DNA of 37,228 nucleotides from Rhodoferax sp. (GCA_030685025.1 JAUXWC010000132.1:1-37228); one strand, 5' to 3'. Counted from the first letter of the stretch, positions 1-8,074 are shown. Notes: generated by a model from the sequence alone, not told the origin. A program made the numbers and translations.

Positions 1-357
1 GCTCCAGTTGGTGTTGCCCACCACCACTTGCGCCCCCGTGCGCAGCGTGGGCGCCGCCACTTGCACCTCGGGCACGTCACGCGCAATGGCCACCGCATCG
101 TCCTCGGTCAGGCCCTGGCCGGTCTGCGCGCCCAGGCGCACACCGCCGGCGGTGACCGAACCCGGCAGCACCAGCATGATGTTGGAGCCCAAGCCCTTCA
201 TCTGCTCCTGCACCCGTTCGGTGGCGCCGCGCCCGACCGCAATCATGGTGACCACCGCCGCCACGCCAATGATGATGCCCAGCATGGTCAACACGCTGCG
301 CAGCGTGTTGGCAGCCAGGGCCCGTAGGGCGCTGCGCAGGGCGGCGTAGAAGTTCAT
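1..357 (-). CDS. macB: MacB-type ABC transporter permease, N-terminal part (runs off the left edge)
   Basis: The minus-strand frame opens at the ATG at 357 and stays open to the window edge, giving the first 119 residues. It begins MNFYAALRSALRAL and continues with one hydrophobic segment (about residues 20-42), then a soluble stretch with GSNIMLVLPG. This is the usual start of FtsX/MacB permeases, where TM1 precedes the large periplasmic MacB_PCD domain. In that family the permease and ATPase work with a MacA adaptor and an outer-membrane channel to expel macrolides, siderophores or peptides. Its ATG overlaps the TGA of the upstream ATPase gene (ATGA, 357-354), so the two are translationally coupled. 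The ATPase is a separate polypeptide here, unlike the fused E. coli MacB. The substrate cannot be told from sequence. Confidence 0.9.
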   Translation of the reverse strand, partial: MNFYAALRSALRALAANTLRSVLTMLGIIIGVAAVVTMIAVGRGATERVQEQMKGLGSNIMLVLPGSVTAGGVRLGAQTGQGLTEDDAVAIARDVPEVQVAAPTLRTGAQVVVGNTNWS

Positions 358-1121
358 CGAACCGCCTCCTCGCTGTCATTGCGGACTTGCTGAGTTAGCC
401 CAAACCCGGGCCGCTGCGCCACGTCTTGCACGATCAAACCGTCCTTGAACACCAGCTTGCGCCGCGCCCAGGCGGCAATGTCGGCCTCGTGCGTGACCAG
501 CACCACGGTCATGCCGTGCTGGTTGAGGTCTTGCAGCAAGCGCATGATGTCTTCGCTGGTCTGTGAATCGAGTGCGCCGGTGGGCTCATCGGCCAGGATC
601 AGTTGCGGATCGTTCACCAGCGCCCGGGCAATCGCGACGCGCTGCTGCTGCCCGCCCGACAATTCGGCAGGCGTGTGCAGGAAGCGTTCGCCCAGGCCCA
701 CCTTTTGCAGCGCCTTCATGCCGCGCTCGCGCCGCTGCGCCGCGTTCAAACCGGCATAGACCATCGGCAGCTCCACGTTTTCCAGAGCCGAAGTACGTGG
801 CAACAGGTTGAATTGCTGAAAGACGAAACCAATACGACGGTTGCGGATCGAGGCCAATTGATCCTGCGCCATGGTCTCGACTTCTTCGCCAGCCAGCCGG
901 TACTGGCCGCTGGTCGGCAAGTCGAGGCATCCCAGAATATTCATCAAGGTGGACTTGCCCGAGCCCGACGCACCCATGATGGCCACGAAGTCCCCCTCGG
1001 CAATGGTCAGCGACACACCCCGCAAGGCGTGCACGGTCTGGTCACCCATGACATAGGTCTTGACCAGGTCGACAGCGTCGATCAGCAGTGATTTGTCGGT
1101 ACTTACGGTGGTCTGTCCCAC
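354..1121 (-). CDS. ABC transporter ATPase, MacB/LolD type
   Basis: This is the ATP-binding subunit of a MacAB-like exporter. A Walker A motif (GASGSGKS, about residues 50-57), a Q-loop (FVFQQFNLL), the ABC signature (LSGGQQQRVAIARAL), Walker B (LILADEPTGALD) and a switch His (VTHE) are all intact, so it should be an active ATPase. It lies between macA and the permease on the same strand and overlaps the permease by ATGA. The start is unusual: no ATG lies in the expected place. The likeliest initiator is a GTG at 1121 with AAGGA 7 nt upstream, and both lie inside the dispersed repeat that fills the macA-ATPase gap. A TTG at 1154, also in the repeat, is the alternative. ATPase identity is very sure; the start is only moderately so. 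Confidence 0.88.
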   Translation of the reverse strand: MGQTTVSTDKSLLIDAVDLVKTYVMGDQTVHALRGVSLTIAEGDFVAIMGASGSGKSTLMNILGCLDLPTSGQYRLAGEEVETMAQDQLASIRNRRIGFVFQQFNLLPRTSALENVELPMVYAGLNAAQRRERGMKALQKVGLGERFLHTPAELSGGQQQRVAIARALVNDPQLILADEPTGALDSQTSEDIMRLLQDLNQHGMTVVLVTHEADIAAWARRKLVFKDGLIVQDVAQRPGFGLTQQVRNDSEEAVR

Positions 1122-1254
1122 AAGAACATCCTTAATCAGTTGGGGACAGAGCAAAGTTCACTGCGTGTCCAGCGGTCTGTCCCACAAGAACATCCTTAAT
1201 CAGTTGGGGACAGAGCAAAGTTCACTGCGTGTAACTTTGGTCTGTCCCACAAGG
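1110..1254. repeat. Tandem dispersed palindromic repeat cluster (two full copies plus one partial)
   Basis: Two near-identical 59-nt units (1110-1168 and 1174-1232; period 64) and a partial third (1239-1253) fill the gap between macA and the ATPase gene. Each unit has TCTGTCCCACAAG at one end and CAGTTGGGGACAGA near the middle; these are inverted to each other and can form a hairpin. A related cluster lies at 18341-18459. The TTGGGGACAGA signature and inverted arms resemble REP elements mobilised by RAYT transposases, but no such transposase gene is in the window. The cluster end touches the macA stop codon. Confidence 0.85.
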
Positions 1255-1256
1255 TT

Positions 1257-2849
1257 TCAGAAGGGCATCCGCGGGCCGCCCGACGCGGGTTTGCCGCCCG
1301 GCCCAGCTCCACCCACGGTGCCAACAATGACCACGGCACCTTCCTTGAGGTCCTGCACCTCGGGCGAGTTGGGCGGCACCAGCAATTCGGTGCTGGTGCC
1401 GTCCGAGATGCCCAATCGCACGCTGTACGCCTTGGGTTTGCCCTGTGCATCCAGCAGGTAGATACGCCCCCGCGTGTTGGTGCGGCCGGCCGACTCCGCC
1501 ACCAGGGCGGCGTACTTCAGCTTTTGCTCCGGCGTCAGCAAGTCGCCAATGCGGGCGCGCACATCGGCGGTGATGCGCTCTCGCGCCTTGGGGCGCTCCT
1601 CGGCACTCAAGTCACGCAGTTGTCCAAAACGCGGCCGCGCTTCGGCGTAGACGGCATCCACCTTCTCGACCTGGGCGGCACTGAGTTGCAGCTCGGTGAC
1701 CAGGCGCTCTCGCAACGCGGCCATGCCACCGCCTGGCGCACCCTGGGCCTGCGCCTGCGAGGTCGGCAAGCCGCTGTCGAGCGCACCCGTGGTGGCCGCC
1801 GAGCCAGGCCGCGTCGGAGCCGACGCGCTCCCTTGGGCGGCCGGCTCGACCCCGGCGATGCGCATGCGCAAGGCCGAGTTGGGAACCTTGAGCACACTCT
1901 CGCGCGAATCGGTGACCACCCGCACGTTGGCGGTCATGCCCGGCAGCAGTCGCCCGCCGGTGTTGGAAAAACCTACTACCGCTACATAGGTCACCACATT
2001 GGCCACGGTTTGCGCCGCCTTGCGCACCTGGCGTATTTGGCCCTCGAAAGTCTGGCCTGGAAAGGCATCGACCGTGAAGGTGGCCTTCTGGCCAGCGCGG
2101 ATGCGCCCGACATCGCTCTCATCAATGCTGGCGTCCACCTGCATGTCCTGCAGGTTCTGCGCGATCACAAACAATTCCGGCGACTGCAGACTGGCAGCCA
2201 CCGTCTGGCCTTTCTCGATCGCACGCTTGATCACGATACCGTCGACTGGCGACGTAATGCGGGTGCGCTGCAGGTCAATACGGGCTTGCGCCAACGACGC
2301 CTCGCGCTGCGCCACGCCAGCCTGCGCGCTTTGCAACTGAGCCGCCACCAGCTTGACGTTTTCGGCGCCGCTGCGCGCCATGGCGTGCGCCTTCTCGGCT
2401 TCGGACGCGGCAATGAACTGCTTGGCCACCAACTGGGTCTTGCGATCAAAGTCGCGCTGCAATTCGTCGGCGTCAACCTTGGCCTTGGCCAGCGCCGCCT
2501 GCTGAGTCATGGTGGCCGCACGCGCCGCATCCACATCGGCCTGGGCCGAACGCACGCGGTACTCGAAGGTTTCCGGGTCGATCTGCGCAATCAATTGGCC
2601 AGCCTTGACCTCGGAATTGAAGTCGACGTAGAGATCCCGAATCTGGCCTGACACCTGCGTGCCGACCGAGACTTGCGTCACCGGGTTGACCGCACCACTG
2701 GCCGACACCGTCGCCTGCAGGGGACCGCGCTCAATCTTGGCCGTACGGTACTGAACCGCATCGGCGTCCGCTCGCTGGCTGAACCACCAGGCACCACCCC
2801 CCGCCACCAACAGCGCCGCGGCACCTGCAATCGCATAAGACGTTTTCAT
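1257..2849 (-). CDS. macA: MacA-type periplasmic adaptor (membrane fusion) protein with an internal Spy/LTXXQ-like insert
   Basis: This is the HlyD/RND-type adaptor of a MacAB efflux system: an N-terminal membrane anchor (about residues 7-23), a lipoyl/barrel-sandwich half-motif (VSGQIRDLYVDFNSEVKAGQ, 66-85), a long alpha-hairpin coiled coil (100-195), the second lipoyl half (SPVDGIVIKRAIEKGQTV, 200-217), then beta-barrel and membrane-proximal domains. The 530 residues exceed the usual 370-400. The extra length is a Gly/Ala/Pro linker (337-375) plus a helical block (about 376-450) with LQLSAAQ and LLTPEQKLKY, like the LTXXQ repeats of Spy/CpxP chaperones. The start is the ATG at 2849, ahead of the anchor; the longer frame to 2909 adds no family-like sequence. 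It is first in a unit with the ATPase and permease, although a repeat cluster separates it from the ATPase gene. Confidence 0.9.
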   Translation of the reverse strand: MKTSYAIAGAAALLVAGGGAWWFSQRADADAVQYRTAKIERGPLQATVSASGAVNPVTQVSVGTQVSGQIRDLYVDFNSEVKAGQLIAQIDPETFEYRVRSAQADVDAARAATMTQQAALAKAKVDADELQRDFDRKTQLVAKQFIAASEAEKAHAMARSGAENVKLVAAQLQSAQAGVAQREASLAQARIDLQRTRITSPVDGIVIKRAIEKGQTVAASLQSPELFVIAQNLQDMQVDASIDESDVGRIRAGQKATFTVDAFPGQTFEGQIRQVRKAAQTVANVVTYVAVVGFSNTGGRLLPGMTANVRVVTDSRESVLKVPNSALRMRIAGVEPAAQGSASAPTRPGSAATTGALDSGLPTSQAQAQGAPGGGMAALRERLVTELQLSAAQVEKVDAVYAEARPRFGQLRDLSAEERPKARERITADVRARIGDLLTPEQKLKYAALVAESAGRTNTRGRIYLLDAQGKPKAYSVRLGISDGTSTELLVPPNSPEVQDLKEGAVVIVGTVGGAGPGGKPASGGPRMPF

Positions 2850-2953
2850 GCTGCAGATTGTAGGAAGCTGCGTGCGGCGTTGCGTTTCCACCGTGTAAAG
2901 AGCAAGCACGGCTCCAGCACAAGCCTTCGCCAGCGGCCCGTCAACAAGCTGGC

Positions 2954-2959
2954 TATCAT
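2954..2959 (+). promoter_or_regulatory. Possible -10 box for a leaderless or short-leader transcript
   Basis: TATCAT lies 6 nt before the ATG at 2966, in the gap between divergent macA and the DUF1569 gene. No Shine-Dalgarno sequence is visible before that ATG and no good -35 box is evident, so the call is weak. Confidence 0.3.
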
Positions 2960-2965
2960 CCGCCC

Positions 2966-3475
2966 ATGAACCGCAGGCACTACCTCATCCTTCAAACCAC
3001 GATGCTAAGTGGTGCGGCCCTGGCCGACACACCCAAGGTGCAGACGCTCGGCGATGCCTTGCGCTGGCTCGATCGCCTGGACCAGGTCAAGGAGGCGCGC
3101 AGCACCACCGCCTGGAAGCTGCGCGCGGTGCTGGAGCACCTGGCCCAGAGCATCGAGATGAGCATGGACGGCTTTCCTGAGCCCAAGAGCGTGCTGTTTC
3201 AGAAGACCGCTGGGGCCATGGCCTTCGCCTTCTTTGGTTTGCGTGGTCGCATGAGCCACGGTCTGACCGACGCCATTCCTGGAGCGCCCGCCCTGCCCCA
3301 GCTTGATGACTGGAAGCCGGGCGCCGCGCGGCTGCGCACCGCGATCACGCGTTTTGACGTGCACGCGGGCCCGCTCAAGCCACACTTTGCCTATGGCATG
3401 CTGAGCAAAGGTGAGTTTGCCCTGGCACACACCTTGCACATTGCCAACCATCAGGACGAGATCGTGGTCACCTGA
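2966..3475 (+). CDS. DUF1569 family protein (DinB-like helical bundle)
   Basis: This 169-residue protein begins MNRRHYLILQTTMLSGAALA, a short signal-like or anchor-like N terminus. It continues with family hallmarks: a W-x4-VLEHLAQSIEMSM helix (about 48-66), GFPEPKSVLFQKTAG, and a C-terminal PHFAYGMLSKGEFALAHTLHIANH with His residues like those of DinB/YfiT metal-binding folds. DUF1569 members have no established function. The gene stands alone, divergent from macA. The initiator has no visible Shine-Dalgarno, and a -10-like hexamer sits 6 nt upstream. The family call is fairly sure; the role is unknown. Confidence 0.8.
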   Translation: MNRRHYLILQTTMLSGAALADTPKVQTLGDALRWLDRLDQVKEARSTTAWKLRAVLEHLAQSIEMSMDGFPEPKSVLFQKTAGAMAFAFFGLRGRMSHGLTDAIPGAPALPQLDDWKPGAARLRTAITRFDVHAGPLKPHFAYGMLSKGEFALAHTLHIANHQDEIVVT

Positions 3476-3511
3476 TCGGGCCAGCATCCGAAGAGGTGTT
3501 GCAGGAGGCCC

Positions 3512-3715
3512 ATGTCAACGTCTGGAACCAGGCTGGCAGTGATGCGGCGGGCCTGTCGCGCGCCGGGCGAGCAGCTCGCGACGCTTTGGACCCACTTGGT
3601 CCCAAAGCGCTGGCTGGCGGCGGCGTTGGCGGGCACGCTATGCTCGCCACCCAAGCCCTGCCCCGAGCCTGCCATGCCCCCGACCCTCAGCCCCGACGAA
3701 CAGCGCCGCCCATGA
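3512..3715 (+). CDS. Small hypothetical protein (67 aa) coupled to the LytS-type kinase gene
   Basis: I do not recognise this protein. It is supported by a strong AGGAGG Shine-Dalgarno 3 nt before its ATG and by a 4-nt ATGA overlap with the kinase start at 3712. The kinase ATG has no ribosome-binding site of its own, so it would depend on coupling. The product is basic and Pro/Ala-rich, with a short moderately hydrophobic stretch (WLAAALAGTLCS, about 35-46) and two Cys. It may be a real small protein or only a leader peptide that delivers ribosomes to the kinase. Its composition is not clearly protein-like, so I keep confidence modest. Confidence 0.45.
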   Translation: MSTSGTRLAVMRRACRAPGEQLATLWTHLVPKRWLAAALAGTLCSPPKPCPEPAMPPTLSPDEQRRP

Positions 3716-4794
3716 ACGCTTCAACCCATGGCGTGATGCGGCGCAAGCTACTGACCACCTTGCTCCACTCGGTACTGCCCGTGCTGGTGCTCAACACCGT
3801 GATCGCGCTGGGCCTGAGCGCGTTTGTTGGTGGTGAGTTCCTCCAGAACATGGTGTATTCGCACAGCATCGGCCTGAACATCTGGCTGATCATTGAGCTG
3901 GCCATGCGCTGCTGGATCAAGGACCGCGACCGGCAGTGGCGCGGCCTGTTCGTGATCGTGCCGCTCGGTGTCACGGCTGGCTACGCCATCGGAATGAGCG
4001 TCGCCGCATGGTTGCTGAACCACCCTGTCCAATGGGTTCTGAGCCCGCACCGGGGGCAAAACATGGCCTTGCTGCTGCTAAGCCTGACCGCTGGTGGCGT
4101 GATGACCTACTACTTCATGAGCCGCGAGCAGTTGTCCAAGGCGCGCGAGGAGTCCGCGCGCAGCGCCGCGCAAACCGAAGCCGCGCAACGCCACGCCGCC
4201 GAGGCCCAGCTCAAACTGCTGGAAACGCAGTTGGAGCCGCACATGCTGTTCAACACGCTGGCCAACCTGCGCGCCCTGATTGGCGTCGACGCCGCCCGCG
4301 CGCAGGAGATGCTGGACCGGCTGGTGGCCTACCTGCGCGCCACCCTGGCGGCTTCGCGCGCGAGCAGCTATTCGCTGGGCGCCGAGTTCGAGCGCCTGAA
4401 CGACTACCTGGAATTGATGCGGGTGCGCATGGGTGCACGACTGCAATTCGAGCTTCACCTGCCGGCCGAACTGTCCAACCAGCAAATACCGCCACTGCTG
4501 CTGCAAGCCCTGGTCGAAAACAGCATCAAGCATGGCCTGGAGCCCAGTGTGCAGGGCGGTCGCATCGACATCCGTGCGCAACGCGATGGTCAGCGCCTGT
4601 TGCTGCAGGTGCAGGACACCGGCGTCGGGCTGCGATCCGCCGCGCCAGTCGCCGATCCCGGCGACGGCGGCTTCGGGCTGCGGCAGGTGAAGGAACGCCT
4701 GCAGGCCAGCTATGGCGCGCAGGCGTCGCTCACGGTAGCCAACGCACCCAGCGGCGGCACGGCAGTGACCATCACCCTTCCCACCACGTCATGA
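3712..4794 (+). CDS. LytS/YehU-type sensor histidine kinase (His_kinase PF06580 type)
   Basis: This membrane sensor kinase has about four TM segments (13-39, 52-68, 77-101, 117-135), a coiled-coil linker (140-170), the phospho-acceptor motif QLEPHMLFNTLANL with His177 (the usual PHFLFN reads PHMLFN), and an ATPase domain with LVENSIKHG (Asn270), QDTGVGL and GGFGLRQVKERL. The periplasmic portion is minimal, so it probably senses within the membrane or a small ligand. The longer upstream frame to 3496 is rejected because it has no TM and is Ala/Arg-rich. The stop overlaps the response regulator start (ATGA at 4791), so the two form a pair. AlgZ/AlgR and YehU/YehT are known relatives; the target genes are unknown. 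Confidence 0.93.
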   Translation: MNASTHGVMRRKLLTTLLHSVLPVLVLNTVIALGLSAFVGGEFLQNMVYSHSIGLNIWLIIELAMRCWIKDRDRQWRGLFVIVPLGVTAGYAIGMSVAAWLLNHPVQWVLSPHRGQNMALLLLSLTAGGVMTYYFMSREQLSKAREESARSAAQTEAAQRHAAEAQLKLLETQLEPHMLFNTLANLRALIGVDAARAQEMLDRLVAYLRATLAASRASSYSLGAEFERLNDYLELMRVRMGARLQFELHLPAELSNQQIPPLLLQALVENSIKHGLEPSVQGGRIDIRAQRDGQRLLLQVQDTGVGLRSAAPVADPGDGGFGLRQVKERLQASYGAQASLTVANAPSGGTAVTITLPTTS

Positions 4795-5621
4795 TCGCAT
4801 CGACCACCCCGCCCACCGCCCTGATCGCCGAAGACGAAACCCTGCTGGCCGAGGCCCTGAGAACCGAGCTGGCCTTGCTGTGGCCCGAGTTGCGCTTCGT
4901 CGCCAGCGTGGGCGATGGCGCCTCGGCCGTGGCGCAGGCGCTCAGCGCGCAACCCGATGTGCTGTTCTTCGACATTCGCATGCCGGGCATGAGTGGCATC
5001 GAGGCCGCCGCCGCCCTGGCCGACACTTGGGTCACCGACGGGCCGGGTGCCAAGCCGTTTCCGGCGCTGGTGTTCGTCACCGCCTACGACCAGTACGCGG
5101 TGGCCGCCTTCGAGGCTCAGGCAATCGACTACCTGCTCAAGCCGGTGCAAGCTGACCGCCTGCAAAAAACGGTATCAAAACTAAAGTCAACCCTTGCCAG
5201 CCGGTCGCAGTCAGCTATCGATTTCGAAGCAACCATGAGCCAGTTACGGGCGCTGCTGGGTGACGCGCCGGCGCCGGCCGGCGCCCCGCTTAAGGTCATT
5301 CAGGTCAGCATCACCAGTGCCCAGGGCAGCACCATCCAGATGGTGCCGATCGACGAGGTGCTGTATTTCGAGGCGGCTGACAAGTATGTGCGTGTGCTCA
5401 CCGCCGCGCGGGAGTATCTGATTCGCACGCCCCTGAAAGAGTTGCTGGGCCAGCTCGATCCGCAGGTTTTCTGGCAGATTCACCGTGGCACGGTGGTACG
5501 CGCGTTGGCCATCACCAGCGTGACACGCGACGAAGCCGGCAAAACCAGCCTCAGCCTGCGCGGCATCCCGGACAAGCTGGCGGTGAGCCGGCTCTATAGC
5601 CACCTGTTCAAGGCGATGTAG
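4791..5621 (+). CDS. LytTR-family response regulator (AlgR/LytR type)
   Basis: This is the cognate regulator of the kinase just upstream. The receiver domain (about 8-130) has acidic residues in AEDE, phospho-acceptor Asp61 (FFDIRMPGMSG), a T in VFVTAYDQYA and the invariant Lys in YLLKPV. A variable linker follows, then a LytTR DNA-binding domain (about 170-275) with VLYFEAADKYVRV and FWQIHRGTVVR. LytTR proteins bind direct repeats upstream of their targets, but I cannot point to a binding site here. The length of 276 is slightly above the family average because of the linker. The gene ends 42 nt before the convergent dcyD-like gene stop. Confidence 0.94.
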   Translation: MIASTTPPTALIAEDETLLAEALRTELALLWPELRFVASVGDGASAVAQALSAQPDVLFFDIRMPGMSGIEAAAALADTWVTDGPGAKPFPALVFVTAYDQYAVAAFEAQAIDYLLKPVQADRLQKTVSKLKSTLASRSQSAIDFEATMSQLRALLGDAPAPAGAPLKVIQVSITSAQGSTIQMVPIDEVLYFEAADKYVRVLTAAREYLIRTPLKELLGQLDPQVFWQIHRGTVVRALAITSVTRDEAGKTSLSLRGIPDKLAVSRLYSHLFKAM

Positions 5622-5646
5622 GCGCCCGTGCCTGCGCTTGGGATCG

Positions 5647-5668
5647 CCTGAAAGCCGTTCGGCTCAGG
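5647..5668. terminator. Possible bidirectional hairpin between convergent genes
   Basis: A CCTG..AGCCG-TT-CGGCT-CAGG stem-loop (one 2-nt bulge) lies between the convergent response regulator and D-cysteine desulfhydrase-type genes, overlapping the stop codon of the latter. There is no T-run on either side, so intrinsic termination is uncertain. Confidence 0.35.
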
Positions 5669-6692
5669 GCGCGACCTTGGCCTGTCCCAGGACCTCACGC
5701 TCAAAAACATGCAGCGCCGGCAGGCCGCCGGTGTGCAGGAACAGCACGTTCTCGCCGGCCTTGAAAAAACCTTGACGCTTCAGGCCGATCAAGCCGGCCA
5801 TGACCTTGCCGGTGTAGACCGGGTCCAGCAAGATCCCTTCCGTGCGGGCCAGCAGTTGCACCGCCTCCACCATCCTGGCGTTGGGCACCGAGTACTTGGG
5901 TTGCCAGTAGCCGTCGACACTCACCACCGCCTCGCGAGGGACGGTCATACACAAACCCAGCAAGTCTGCCACCGCCTGCGCTTCCTTGTGCACCAGCGAC
6001 TCCTGCTCGGCCGAACCGCGGCTGACGCCGATGCCGGTGATCGGAATCTGGATGTGATTGCCCAGGAACCCCGCCACCAGCCCACCGTGGGTGCCCGAAC
6101 TACCCGAGCCCAGCACCACGCGGTCGATCTGCACGCCTTGGTCGAAGAACTGTTGCTGCAACTCCTGGGCACAGGCAACGTAGCCCAGCCCGCCAAGCGC
6201 ATTGGAGCCGCCGCCGGGAATGATGTAGCCCTTGCGGCCCGTCTGCGCCAGGGCGTCGGCCACCTGTTGCATGGCCTGCGCGATGTTGGTGCCCGCTGGC
6301 ACCACGGTCAGGGACTCGACCCCCATCAGGCGGAACAGAAAATGGTTGCCGCTGGCGTCCTCGTGGAAACTGCCCGGCACGCGTTCTTCGATCACGAAGC
6401 GGCACTTCAACCCCTCTTTCACCGCCGCCGCCAGCGTGATGCGGCAGTGGTTGGATTGCGGCGCGCCGCAGGTGATCAGGGTGTCTGCCCCCTGCGCCAG
6501 CGCGTCGGCCACCAGAAACTCCAGTTTGCGGGTCTTGTTGCCGCCGGGAAACAGGCCCAGCATGTCGTCGCGCTTGATCCAGACCTTGGGGCCGTCTCCG
6601 TGCGGACTCAGCGCCTTGGTGAAGTGCGGCAGGAACTCCAGCGGCGTGGGGCCCGCCGTGTAGCGACGGCGAGGGAAACGAGACAAGTCCAT
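5664..6692 (-). CDS. dcyD: D-cysteine desulfhydrase / ACC deaminase-family PLP enzyme
   Basis: This is a fold-type II PLP enzyme of the ACC deaminase/D-cysteine desulfhydrase family, which releases sulfide, pyruvate and ammonia from D-cysteine; relatives act on L-cysteate (CuyA) or ACC. It has GGNKTRKLEFL with PLP-binding Lys53, APQSNHCR, a Gly-rich phosphate loop (GSGSSGTHGG) and a C-terminal LFLHTGGLPALHVFE. At 342 aa it has normal family length. The ATG at 6692 follows a weak AAGAG. It stands alone, convergent with the response regulator. Choosing between D-cysteine and L-cysteate as the substrate is not safe from sequence alone. Confidence 0.85.
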   Translation of the reverse strand: MDLSRFPRRRYTAGPTPLEFLPHFTKALSPHGDGPKVWIKRDDMLGLFPGGNKTRKLEFLVADALAQGADTLITCGAPQSNHCRITLAAAVKEGLKCRFVIEERVPGSFHEDASGNHFLFRLMGVESLTVVPAGTNIAQAMQQVADALAQTGRKGYIIPGGGSNALGGLGYVACAQELQQQFFDQGVQIDRVVLGSGSSGTHGGLVAGFLGNHIQIPITGIGVSRGSAEQESLVHKEAQAVADLLGLCMTVPREAVVSVDGYWQPKYSVPNARMVEAVQLLARTEGILLDPVYTGKVMAGLIGLKRQGFFKAGENVLFLHTGGLPALHVFEREVLGQAKVAP

Positions 6693-6816
6693 GGTCGGCT
6701 CTTTCTTGGAAATGAACAGCAGCCATTGTCACCGCGGCGCGCAACACAGTCAGCTCGGCCGCTTGATTCCGAGTCGCTCACTCGGGGAACGACTGATCAT
6801 GGCTGTCTGGCGGGCT

Positions 6817-7566
6817 TCAGTTTGGTGGCAAGGGCCAGCGCGCGTACTTCTTTTCCATTGCCTTGGAGGTCCCGTCACGGACCATGCCTTCGAGCGTTGC
6901 ATTGAGCTTGTCGATCAATGCGGTGGGCACAGCCGGATTGCAGGCGACGTACAGATCGACCTTGTGAAAGGACAGCACCGGCACGATCTGGTCGGTCCAG
7001 CCGTTTTGCGAGATCAGCAACGCGCCGCGCACCACGCTGGCGGCCCACAGATCGATGCGATTCAAAAGCAGCTTGCGCGGGTTGGCCAAATCATCCGAAA
7101 CACTCTCCACCCGGAACCCTCGGCTACGGAAGTACTCGTCACGCGCGTCGCCCAGGTAGGTGCCGATCAGCAGCGAGCGAGCTTCCTCGATGTTCTGGAG
7201 TTTGAGCTTGCGCTCGGCGCTGCCATACAGAACCCATTCCGCCGCACCAACCGGACCGACCCACTTGAACAGCGCTTCGCGCTCGGGCGTGCGGGTGGTG
7301 GTGAAGACGCAGGTGTCGGGCTCTTTCAGGGCCATGTTGTAGGCGCGCGCCCACGGCAATACTTCCATGGTGAAGTTGACCTTGGCCCGGTCCATCATTT
7401 CCCGGACCTGGTCGGTCGAACGACCCACGATCTTGTCGCCCTCGAGCATATTGAATGGCGGGGACACCTCGGTCGTCAGCCGTAGCGTCGTGGCCTGCAG
7501 CACCGTGCTGAACAGCCCCGCCAGCAAGGCCAGCGCCGTCTGGATCCAACGAGATTTTTTGTGCAT
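6817..7566 (-). CDS. Periplasmic solute-binding protein, SBP_bac_3-like, without a transporter
   Basis: The 249-residue protein has a clear signal peptide (MHKKSRWIQTALALLAGLFS, cut after about residue 25) and then LRLTTEVSPPFNMLEGDKIVGRSTDQVREMM, the opening of family 3 extracellular binding proteins. ALKEPDTCVFTTTRTPEREALFKWVGP is also typical. In betaproteobacteria such stand-alone proteins often have no permease beside them, as here, and may act as sensors or orphan binding proteins. The ATG at 7566 is chosen over the longer frame to 7671 because it places the signal peptide at the N terminus. The ligand is unknown. Confidence 0.85.
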   Translation of the reverse strand: MHKKSRWIQTALALLAGLFSTVLQATTLRLTTEVSPPFNMLEGDKIVGRSTDQVREMMDRAKVNFTMEVLPWARAYNMALKEPDTCVFTTTRTPEREALFKWVGPVGAAEWVLYGSAERKLKLQNIEEARSLLIGTYLGDARDEYFRSRGFRVESVSDDLANPRKLLLNRIDLWAASVVRGALLISQNGWTDQIVPVLSFHKVDLYVACNPAVPTALIDKLNATLEGMVRDGTSKAMEKKYARWPLPPN

Positions 7567-7799
7567 GATCGAACCCCTCAAAGAAAACCGTTCGGGTGGG
7601 CCAGTATGCATCCGAAAACACGGGAGTTGCCGCGTTAAGCACGCGTTGTCCCGGCGTTTGAAACGCTCCATTGACGAAACTCAAACCGGTACCGCGCTCA
7701 CGCTGCGGTATCGTGATTCACGCCGGAGCGTGACAGCCCGCCACGATCCCGTCAAAATCAGCCGGTGCGCACGGACCGCACCCACCGCCATCACCACGA

Positions 7800-8054
7800 A
7801 TGAAGCCAATCTTGACCCGTCCAGACCGGCAACCCGCTCAGCGGCCGTCGGCATCGGCCGCGACAGCGTGGCTGCCGTGGCTGTTGCTGGTGCTCTGCTG
7901 CCTGTTGCCCGGGGGCGCCATGGGATCGACCGACAACGCGGGCCCGGCGGCAGTGGCCAAGTACGCGGGCATACCGCCTTACGCAGAGACGCAGGTCTAT
8001 GTCCAGCGCGTCAAGATCCTGCATCAACGCTACCGAAACGGGCCCCAAGGCTAG
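7800..8054 (+). CDS. Small exported protein resembling only the C-terminal tail of a lytic transglycosylase
   Basis: This 84-residue protein has a basic Pro-rich N terminus, one hydrophobic segment (about 24-42: WLPWLLLVLCCLL) and a short exported tail. The tail, NAGPAAVAKYAGIPPYAETQ then VYVQRV (46-71), closely matches the end of the SLT domain of soluble lytic transglycosylases, where NAG and GIPPY-ETQ-YV help bind glycan. The catalytic Glu and roughly the first 100 residues of the domain are absent, so no lytic activity is expected. It may be a deletion remnant of a transglycosylase or a small peptidoglycan-binding protein. The stop is convergent with the Fe-S gene, 20 nt away. No good ribosome-binding site is seen. 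Confidence 0.55.
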   Translation: MKPILTRPDRQPAQRPSASAATAWLPWLLLVLCCLLPGGAMGSTDNAGPAAVAKYAGIPPYAETQVYVQRVKILHQRYRNGPQG

Positions 8055-8074
8055 CCGCGCGGGACGCCCGCGCC

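Noticed and set aside
3496-3711. N-terminal extension of the LytS-type kinase
   Set aside because: The extension is Ala/Arg-rich with no TM. The first TM-bearing start is at 3712, overlapping the small upstream frame.
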